NCBI GenBank assembly: GCA_041744735.1
Contig: JBGTKH010000589.1
Location: 1-7,394 of the forward strand
From: JBGTKH01 sp041744735
GTDB taxonomy: Bacteria > Planctomycetota > Planctomycetia > Pirellulales > Pirellulaceae
Reading direction: 5' to 3'
DNA: 7,394 nt
Part shown: positions 1-5,729 of the stretch, in pieces
Numbering within the stretch: position 1 is the stretch's first letter
How the letters are laid out: every line of letters starts with the position of its first letter
Made by a program: the position numbers and the translations under genes
Notes under the pieces: generated by a model
Seen by the model: the letters and a program-made list of their open reading frames with translations, nothing else
Told to the model about the DNA's origin: nothing
Databases searched by the model: none

Positions 1-1
1 A

Positions 2-3000
2 GCGGTATCGATCGAAGATCCTGCTCCCGATTTGTTGCTGCTCGATTACTTGCGCTCGCCCGAAGTCGGGCTGGTGGGTCCCAAGAAAGGTTGCGGCCAG
101 GGCGGCTGCGGAGCGTGCACGGTGATCCTGTCGAGTTGGAATGGGTCGGCGCCGGTGCATCGCGCCATCAACTCGTGCTTGCGGCCCGTTTGCGCCTTGG
201 GCGGCCTGTCGGTCACGACGATCGAAGGGACTGGGGCGGCAGAGCGTCCCGCACCAAACTTTCTGCATCATTCCAAGACCTTCGGCCGCATGGCGGCGCC
301 GGTCGACATGCCGCTGACGCCGCTGCTGGCCGCCGCGCGGCAGCAAGCCGAGTTGGCACGTCAAGCGCCCAAGAATGTTGCGCTGCCGCGTTCGGAATGC
401 GACCGTTGCGACGGGATGAATCCGGTCGCCCATCGTCTGGCCATGAATAACGGCACGCAGTGCGGCTATTGCTCGGTGGGCTTCGTGATGAACATGACGG
501 AGTTCATTGCCAACCATCCGCAGGCCACCAAGAAGCAGATCGAGGACGCCTTTGACGGCAACATCTGCCGCTGCACGGGCTATCGCCCGATTCTCACGGG
601 CATGAAAACGTTTGCCTCGAACTGGACGGCGCTTGACGAAGAGCAGCGCATGAAGTGCCTCTCCGACGACGGATGCCAGATGCAGCGGACAGCGGACATG
701 GTTTGGATTCCTTTTCCGAGCGGGGCGAAGGGCGGACCGCAAGCCGCGGAAACAACTGCCGGACCGCAACAATGGCTTACGCCAGAGTCGGTCGATGAAC
801 TTTGCGAAATTATGCGCAGCCACCCGGAGCAAGAAATTCGCCTCGTGCATGGGAACACGTCCTATGGCATCTACCCGGAGGAGTATCACACGGCGGACGT
901 GTTGGTCGACATTCGGTTTATCGCCGAGTTATACGGCAGCAGCGTCGAAGCCGATCAGGTGACGGTCGGCGCAGCGATCACCTACGGCGAACTGATCGAG
1001 GTGCTCGAGAGCGCGATGACGCCGGGCGTCGACTTCGAGCCCACGCGAATCGGTGCCACACACTTCATGGCCGAGCGGACGGCCGGCCGAATCGTACGCA
1101 ACGCCGCCACGCTGGGCGGCAATACAATGCTGGTGCTCAAGCACATCTACGAGGGCGAGCCGTTCCCGTCCGACGCTCTCACGGCGCTCGACGCCATCGA
1201 CGCGCGGATCGAATTCATTCGCGCTTCGACCGGGGCGCGAGAGACGCTCAGCGTGCGCGAACTTGTCGCCGCCATCGTTGACGACAAATCGCAGGCCGAC
1301 AAATTGCGGGCCGACGACATCGTGCTGATCCGCTACTTTCTGCCCCGCGGCTGTGAAGACGACATCGTGTTGCCGCAGAAGGTCGCGCTGCGTGAAGTTA
1401 ATTCGCACAGCATCGTCAACACCACGTCACGGCTGACCGTCGACTGTCAACTTGTCGTCCATGACGTCGCGCTGGTGTTCGGCGGCATCGCGCCGTTTCC
1501 ATGGCGTGCGTCGCAAACCGAAGGGCAAATGCGCGGTCAGCCGCTTTCATTGGCCGCCGTTCCCGCTTTGGCGCAGATCCTAGAGCAGGAAATTGACGCC
1601 GAACTAAAAAAATGGGCGGGGCGCATGGCCCCGTTGCCGTCGGAGGGCATCACCGACGAGTACCGCGAGCAACTCGCCGTGTCCTTCTTGTACAAGACGG
1701 TCGTGAACGCGTTGTTGCTGCGCACGCCCGATTCGGTCCCCGAAGACGTGCGGTCTAGCGGCGAGGTCACGTGGGGCCGCTGGCCGGTCAGCGACGGCCG
1801 CCAGTTCTATAAGAATCAAAGTTACAAAGCGCCCGTTTCGCAGCCCTACATCAAACTGATGGCGATGTACCAGGCTTCGGGCCAAGTCCACTACACACAC
1901 GAACTGCAGTTGCCGCCGCTGGCAGTCAACGCGGCGTTCGTGCAGAGCCGCCGTGCATTGGCGGATTATTTCTACGTCCGGCCGGGAACGAATGAGCGGA
2001 TCGATGCGGACGAGTTGCGGGCGGTCTTGAGCGAGCAATTCGACTCGTTCATCGACCTGATCACGTACGAGGAAATCCCGCCGCACGGCATCAACATGCA
2101 AGGCATGGGCGGCGACCAGCCGCTGTTCGCCGTGGACCGCGTCAGTTACGTCGGACAAGCCATCTCGCTGGTGATCGCTCGTTCGGAACTACAGGCACAG
2201 AACATCGCCAAATTCGTGACCGAGAAGTGCGTCGGCTACGGACCGGTCGATTGGCCCGAGCCGTGGAACAAGCCGATCTTGTCAATTGACGACGCGATCC
2301 GCCTCGGCAGCATCTTTCCGGATTGTCCGCAGTCGGCGCCGTGGGTTTCGCACATCTGGCGGATCACGCGGCCCGCCAGCAATCTCGCTTGGACGACGGA
2401 CAAAGACCCGCTCGACAAAGAGATCGTTTCGCGCGCAGCACTCGTCGATAACGTCCCCTGCACGATCATCGAAAACACGCAGACCACCGGCGGGCAGGTG
2501 CATTTCTACATGGAGACGCAGGCCTGCGTCGCCCAACCGATCGATGGCGAGCGGATGCTCGTGCACCCGTCGTCGCAAAGCCCGATGGAAATGCACAGCA
2601 CGGTGGCCATGACTTTGGGCGTCGAATACAACCAGATCGACATCGACATTCACCAACTCGGCGGCGCGTACGGCGGCAAGACCGAGCAGGCAAAGTTTGT
2701 GGCGGGACCCACTGCAGTGGCCGCGATGCATTGCGACCGGCCCGTGCGGCTGGTCATGCCGCGCGACGAAGACACCAGCATGATCGGTAAGCGGCACCCG
2801 TACTACGGCCAGTACCAGATTGCGATCGACCGGGACGGGATCATTCACGGCCTCGAAAACAAGATGTGGGGCGACGGCGGCGCTTTTTATGATTGCTCGT
2901 TTATCGTCTCCAACTGCATTCAAACGCGCGCGGACAACGCCTATCGCGTGCGCAATTTCCAAAGCCAGATCGACGTCTGCCGCACGAACACGGCGCCGAA

Positions 3001-4426
3001 CACGGCCATGCGGGCCTTTGGCGACGTGCAGTGCATGCTGATCGTCGAAAACGCCATCGACGACGCGGCGTTTTCGATCGGCATGAGCGCGGAGGAAGTC
3101 CGCGAAAAGAACATGTACCAGCGCGGCGACGTCACGCCGTTCGGACAGGCGTTATCCTATTGCTACATGCGCGAGGTCTGGGAGTATCTAAAGAAAGTAT
3201 CGAAGTACGATGAAAAGCTGTGCCAGGTGAACGAATTCAACGCCCGCAACAAGTGGCGCAAGCGCGGGATCTCGATGATCCCCGTCAAGTACGGTTCGGG
3301 CTACAACCTCGTGCAACTCGAACAAGCTGTCGCCGTGATTGCGGTTTTCTCCGGCGACGGCAGCGTGGTCATCCATCAGGGCGGCGTCGACATGGGCCAA
3401 GGAATGATGACCAAGTGCGAGCAGGTCGCCTCGTACATCCTGAACGTGCCGATGGAACTGATCCACATCGAAGGACCGCGGACCAGCGTGACACCGAATC
3501 CGACCAGCACGGGCGGCTCGACGGGCACCGCCTACAACGGCGAGGCGGTGAAACAGGCCTGCCAAGAACTGCGCAAAAGACTGACGGAGTTCGGCTATGA
3601 GATGTTGAAGGACAACGGCAACGAATGGTGCCACAAGCAAGGCATCGACTTTTGGAACTTTGGCGAAAAAGGCTGGGCGGCCGAAACCGATCAGCCCAAC
3701 GGTCAGGCCAAGCTGGTCTGGCAAAACCTGGTCCAAATGGCCTATGCGAAACGAGTCAGCCTGGTCCAGCACTTCACGGCAAAAATCCAGGGCGGCACGA
3801 CGCCCGTGCCCAATACGACTTACAAATCGAAAGACCAACAGCCACAGATTCCCGGCATCGAGTTGGCGGATGTGCCGGTGACCGGCGGGGCGTTCGATTC
3901 GTTCGTCGGCTTCACCTATTCGGCGGCTTGCTCGGTGGTGGAACTCGACGTGCTCACCGGCGAAGTCAAGGTGCTCAGTTCCGACATCTGCTACGACATG
4001 GGTTGGAGTCTCAATCCGGCCCTCGACATCGGGCAAGTGGAAGGCGCGTTTGTCCAGGGAATGGGCTACGTGCTGACCGAACATCTCGTCTTTCAGCCCG
4101 ATGGCGACGAAATAGGCCGGCTGAACACCCTCAACACGTGGCGCTATAAACCGCCGGCCACGACCACGATTCCGCTGGAAATGAACGTGTACTTGTTCCC
4201 GCGGGATTTAGCCGCCAGCGTGCCGGACGACCCCAACGATCTGCTGTCGGCTAAGGAAGTGGGCGAGCCGCCGCTGGTGCTCTCAACCACCGTCTTCTTC
4301 GCGCTGAAAGCGGCCATTCGAGCGTCGCGGCTGGAGCGCCAGCTTCCCGGCTTGTTTCGCCTGGACGCCCCTGCCACCGTGCAGGAAGTACGGCGCGCCT
4401 GCGAAGTCCGCACCAACCAACTGTAG
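2..4426 (+). CDS. Single-chain molybdenum hydroxylase of the xanthine dehydrogenase/aldehyde oxidase family (5' end outside window)
   Basis: This is a fused enzyme of the xanthine oxidase family. Such enzymes hydroxylate a heterocycle or aldehyde at a molybdopterin centre and pass electrons through two [2Fe-2S] clusters to FAD. The frame is open from base 2, and the residues before the TTG at 32 (SIEDPAPD) already match the family N-terminus, so the start lies upstream, probably 10-20 codons. Cluster I cysteines are at 92, 107, 116 and 176; cluster II cysteines are at 461, 470, 566 and 572 (CGYC and CRCTGYRPI). The FAD domain has GNT at 851 and RNAATLGGN at 1097-1123. The Moco domain has GGQVHFYMET from 2489, GGAYGGK from 2660, MRAFG from 3008, MGQG from 3392 and GEPPL from 4262, which contains the catalytic Glu (4265). 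At about 1474 residues in view it exceeds bovine XDH (about 1330) through several insertions. Purine-positioning residues are replaced (see findings), so the substrate is unknown. The protein is probably cytoplasmic; I see no signal peptide in the visible part. Confidence 0.93.
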   Translation, partial: AVSIEDPAPDLLLLDYLRSPEVGLVGPKKGCGQGGCGACTVILSSWNGSAPVHRAINSCLRPVCALGGLSVTTIEGTGAAERPAPNFLHHSKTFGRMAAPVDMPLTPLLAAARQQAELARQAPKNVALPRSECDRCDGMNPVAHRLAMNNGTQCGYCSVGFVMNMTEFIANHPQATKKQIEDAFDGNICRCTGYRPILTGMKTFASNWTALDEEQRMKCLSDDGCQMQRTADMVWIPFPSGAKGGPQAAETTAGPQQWLTPESVDELCEIMRSHPEQEIRLVHGNTSYGIYPEEYHTADVLVDIRFIAELYGSSVEADQVTVGAAITYGELIEVLESAMTPGVDFEPTRIGATHFMAERTAGRIVRNAATLGGNTMLVLKHIYEGEPFPSDALTALDAIDARIEFIRASTGARETLSVRELVAAIVDDKSQADKLRADDIVLIRYFLPRGCEDDIVLPQKVALREVNSHSIVNTTSRLTVDCQLVVHDVALVFGGIAPFPWRASQTEGQMRGQPLSLAAVPALAQILEQEIDAELKKWAGRMAPLPSEGITDEYREQLAVSFLYKTVVNALLLRTPDSVPEDVRSSGEVTWGRWPVSDGRQFYKNQSYKAPVSQPYIKLMAMYQASGQVHYTHELQLPPLAVNAAFVQSRRALADYFYVRPGTNERIDADELRAVLSEQFDSFIDLITYEEIPPHGINMQGMGGDQPLFAVDRVSYVGQAISLVIARSELQAQNIAKFVTEKCVGYGPVDWPEPWNKPILSIDDAIRLGSIFPDCPQSAPWVSHIWRITRPASNLAWTTDKDPLDKEIVSRAALVDNVPCTIIENTQTTGGQVHFYMETQACVAQPIDGERMLVHPSSQSPMEMHSTVAMTLGVEYNQIDIDIHQLGGAYGGKTEQAKFVAGPTAVAAMHCDRPVRLVMPRDEDTSMIGKRHPYYGQYQIAIDRDGIIHGLENKMWGDGGAFYDCSFIVSNCIQTRADNAYRVRNFQSQIDVCRTNTAPNTAMRAFGDVQCMLIVENAIDDAAFSIGMSAEEVREKNMYQRGDVTPFGQALSYCYMREVWEYLKKVSKYDEKLCQVNEFNARNKWRKRGISMIPVKYGSGYNLVQLEQAVAVIAVFSGDGSVVIHQGGVDMGQGMMTKCEQVASYILNVPMELIHIEGPRTSVTPNPTSTGGSTGTAYNGEAVKQACQELRKRLTEFGYEMLKDNGNEWCHKQGIDFWNFGEKGWAAETDQPNGQAKLVWQNLVQMAYAKRVSLVQHFTAKIQGGTTPVPNTTYKSKDQQPQIPGIELADVPVTGGAFDSFVGFTYSAACSVVELDVLTGEVKVLSSDICYDMGWSLNPALDIGQVEGAFVQGMGYVLTEHLVFQPDGDEIGRLNTLNTWRYKPPATTTIPLEMNVYLFPRDLAASVPDDPNDLLSAKEVGEPPLVLSTTVFFALKAAIRASRLERQLPGLFRLDAPATVQEVRRACEVRTNQL
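311..415 (+). other. Insertion between the two [2Fe-2S] motifs of the molybdenum hydroxylase
   Basis: Family members usually run from the VTT(I/V)EG strand almost directly into the HPVQ...GSQCGFC helix. Here about 60 extra residues intervene before MNPVAHRLA and the CGYC motif; the bounds given are approximate. The segment has an Ala/Gln-rich helical stretch (LLAAARQQAELARQA) and ends in a C-x2-C pair (Cys codons at 398 and 407). The extra cysteines are not part of the eight canonical cluster ligands, which are all present elsewhere. It may be a surface loop, a metal-binding knuckle or a partner-docking element. It is in frame and uses the same codons as its surroundings, so it does not look like a sequencing artefact. 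Confidence 0.6.
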
Positions 4427-4780
4427 GTGGACCACCAATTATCAACTCTACGGCACATCGATTTGGTCGGCCCGCACTTGAGGGTGAACATCGACGTGGA
4501 AACCTGGCGGCGCGGCACAGTACCCTCAACCGAAGACAGCGACAAGACACACACCACCACCGACATCCTATATATCAACCTGAGCCGGCTCGGCGTGAAC
4601 TACGAATGGCATTACACCAAGGATCACGCCAAGTGGGCCGTGTCGGAAACGGACGATTGGGTGTGTGTCGCGGACATCAGCCGCCAAGTGTCGCAGGAAA
4701 AACGCGGCGGCGGCACGATCTGTTTCCGCAACAAAGCGCTTTGGAAAAGCCTCTCCCTGATTGAGCAACTGAAACCATAG
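4427..4780 (+). CDS. Small hypothetical protein abutting the hydroxylase gene
   Basis: This is a 117-residue ORF starting with GTG on the base after the hydroxylase TAG and in the same reading frame. I do not recognise the family. The first 45 or so residues are polar and Thr-rich, and the frame contains no ATG. From residue 46 (DILYINLSRLGVNYEW) the sequence looks globular, with many aromatics (seven Trp overall), two Cys (in WVCVA and TICF) and a Lys-rich C-terminus. No signal peptide or membrane segment is visible. Codon use in the second half, with G/C-ending codons, matches the upstream gene and supports real coding. No clear Shine-Dalgarno sequence precedes the GTG, so expression may rely on coupling to the preceding stop. 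It could be an accessory protein of the hydroxylase, a diverged orphan, or a decayed remnant; the exact start is uncertain. Confidence 0.5.
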   Translation: MDHQLSTLRHIDLVGPHLRVNIDVETWRRGTVPSTEDSDKTHTTTDILYINLSRLGVNYEWHYTKDHAKWAVSETDDWVCVADISRQVSQEKRGGGTICFRNKALWKSLSLIEQLKP

Positions 4781-4813
4781 ACGGCGGTCAAGCTCCACGA
4801 TACGCTTGCGCCT

Positions 4814-4861
4814 AAAAAGAGCCGCTCGACTGCACGCCAGAGATTCGCTCAGTCGAGCAAC
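4814..4861 (-). terminator. Intrinsic terminator of the HU gene
   Basis: Read on the minus strand, the arms at 4850-4861 and 4821-4832 form a 12-bp stem (nine Watson-Crick pairs, two G-U wobbles, then a closing G-C) around a 17-nt loop. The stem is followed at once by TCTTTTTA (4820-4813). It lies about 60 nt beyond the HU stop codon. On the plus strand no T-run follows the stem, so it should act mainly leftward, stopping HU transcripts before they enter the small ORF antisense. Confidence 0.72.
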
Positions 4862-4920
4862 GAACCTGTGGCGAGCGGCCGAGCGGCGCGGGTCGAGGGG
4901 ACGGCGATTGGAATCTGGCT

Positions 4921-5247
4921 CTAGACCATGTCCTTCAGCGCCTTCAGCGGACGCACCTTGACCACCTTGCGGGCGGGCTTGGCGGGTACGTCCATCAGTT
5001 CGCCGGGCTTGAATGGATTCGGCACGCCCTTTTTCGCAGGTTGCGCCGGCTTGTGCTGCACCACGATCTTGCACAGACCGGGGATCGCGAACTGGCCGGG
5101 GCCTTTCTTGCCAATCGACTTTTGGACTTCGCCAGCCAACGCGTCAAAGACTGCTGCGACATCCTTCTTCGACAGGTTGGTGGCCGTGGCAATGTTGTTG
5201 AGGATCTCGGTCTTCGTGGCGGCCTTCTTCTTGACTTCGCTGGACAT
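4921..5247 (-). CDS. HU-family DNA-binding (histone-like) protein
   Basis: This is a 108-residue nucleoid protein of the HU/IHF fold; such proteins bind and bend DNA as dimers. Residues 1-12 are a Lys/Ala-rich tail absent from E. coli HU. Residues 13-46 (TEILNNIATATNLSKK onward) are the two N-terminal dimerisation helices. Residues 49-64 (GPGQFAIPGLCKIVV) are the central strands. Residues 65-95 form the DNA arm, in which Asn77-Pro78 corresponds to the RNP intercalating proline. The C-terminal helix reads LKALKD. The protein is longer than classical HU (about 90 aa), and its arm is unusually rich in Pro and Lys. The ATG at 5247 is fixed by a strong Shine-Dalgarno sequence 10 nt upstream. The gene stands alone, convergent with the small ORF and divergent from the propeller gene. 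A planctomycete-type HU is the likely identity; specialised binding preference is not deducible. Confidence 0.92.
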   Translation of the reverse strand: MSSEVKKKAATKTEILNNIATATNLSKKDVAAVFDALAGEVQKSIGKKGPGQFAIPGLCKIVVQHKPAQPAKKGVPNPFKPGELMDVPAKPARKVVKVRPLKALKDMV

Positions 5248-5250
5248 TGG

Positions 5251-5264
5251 GGATCACCCTCCTT
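5251..5264 (-). promoter_or_regulatory. Extended Shine-Dalgarno sequence of the HU gene
   Basis: On the minus strand the leader reads AAGGAGGGTGATCC, ending 3 nt before the ATG. This is the complement of the usual bacterial 16S 3' tail (GGATCACCTCCTT) over its full 13 bases, apart from one extra G. It decides the HU start codon and suggests very efficient initiation, as expected for an abundant nucleoid protein. Confidence 0.85.
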
Positions 5265-5296
5265 GTGAGCTAAAGCGGAATGAATTGTTACGTCCG

Positions 5297-5310
5297 TCCG
5301 CACATGCGGA
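5297..5310. promoter_or_regulatory. Inverted repeat in the HU leader
   Basis: TCCGCA and TGCGGA face each other across a 2-bp centre. The site falls at or just after the predicted HU transcription start (near 5312), where it could be an operator or a small leader hairpin. No known regulator consensus is recognised, and a 14-bp element of this kind can arise by chance. Confidence 0.3.
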
Positions 5311-5318
5311 ACGCGATG

Positions 5319-5346
5319 ATTAGATACATTTGCCGTAGAAAAGCAA
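5319..5346 (-). promoter_or_regulatory. Candidate sigma-70-type promoter for the HU gene
   Basis: On the minus strand a TTGCTT -35 box (5346-5341) and a TCTAAT -10 box (5324-5319, five of six consensus bases) are separated by 16 bp. This would place the start of transcription near 5312 and give a leader of about 65 nt ending in the strong ribosome binding site. The -35 match is modest, and planctomycete promoters are poorly characterised. Confidence 0.4.
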
Positions 5347-5592
5347 CCCAAGAGTACCGAAAAACTCGAAGAAATCGGCAAGATTGACGCAATCCGCAAG
5401 GTCGGATCCGCGACCGGCAGCTTCCAAGACTCGCCGCTGCTCGGCGCTTTCACCGGGATTTTTGCCACGAAGAGAATTGGCGAGCGGCAGTGCCACAAGT
5501 CCGGCCCGATCGTAGGCGTCGGTCCGGAGCTTTCTTGCTTAGTCAGGCGCACTTCTGTAAGATATTCTAGCATAAAAGGTTAGGTGGAACGT
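5347..5592. other. Divergent intergenic region with no supported gene
   Basis: This is the middle of the gap between HU (-) and the propeller gene (+). Open frames crossing it lack a ribosome binding site, overlap HU or its leader, and do not read like proteins. A short dyad occurs at 5400-5415 (GGTCG, 6-nt spacer, CGACC). A weak rightward promoter-like pair occurs at 5535-5563 (TTGCTT, 17 bp, TAAGAT). The AT-rich stretch at 5556-5580 is the most promoter-like part. Nothing else is recognised. Confidence 0.45.
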
Positions 5593-5621
5593 TTGACGTG
5601 TGTCGCCAGCAGGCGTAGAAG
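5593..5621 (+). promoter_or_regulatory. Candidate promoter for the propeller protein gene
   Basis: TTGACG (5593-5598, five of six consensus -35 bases) lies 17 bp from TAGAAG (5616-5621, four of six -10 bases). Transcription would start near 5628, giving a leader of about 100 nt before the ATG at 5730. The alternative pair at 5535-5563 fits less well at -35. Confidence 0.35.
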
Positions 5622-5729
5622 AGTATGGCGACGTTGTGCCCACACTTGGGTCGTTGAACATAGGATGGCTCGAGGCCCACTAAGAACGGGCGGCGAGGGC
5701 ATGCACATTTCAGGTGAAGGACGTGAACA

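Noticed and set aside
32..34. TTG at 32 as the start codon of the hydroxylase.
   Set aside because: The frame is open to base 2, and the residues before 32 fit the family N-terminus, so this TTG is an internal Leu.
3188..4084. Minus-strand 298-codon open frame antisense to the hydroxylase.
   Set aside because: It is a high-GC shadow of the conserved Moco-domain coding sequence; its His/Arg/Asp-rich translation resembles no family.
4821..4861. The 4821-4861 hairpin as a terminator for the plus-strand hydroxylase operon.
   Set aside because: No T-run follows the stem on the plus strand; the U-tract is on the minus-strand side only.
4568..5074. Minus-strand 168-codon open frame spanning the HU 3' end, the terminator and the small ORF.
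   Set aside because: It overlaps HU in another frame, runs through the intrinsic terminator, and has an Arg-rich shadow-like translation.
4928..5323. Plus-strand 131-codon open frame opposite HU.
   Set aside because: It is antisense to a clearly recognised HU gene and has no convincing ribosome binding site or recognisable domain.
5400..5415. GGTCG-N6-CGACC dyad as an independent regulatory element.
   Set aside because: Five-base arms in GC-rich DNA are expected by chance, and it sits at no defined position relative to a promoter.
4995..5573. Minus-strand 192-codon open frame covering the HU promoter, leader and N-terminal coding region.
   Set aside because: It overlaps HU in another frame and degenerates into an Arg/Ser/Pro-rich string, typical of an out-of-frame reading.
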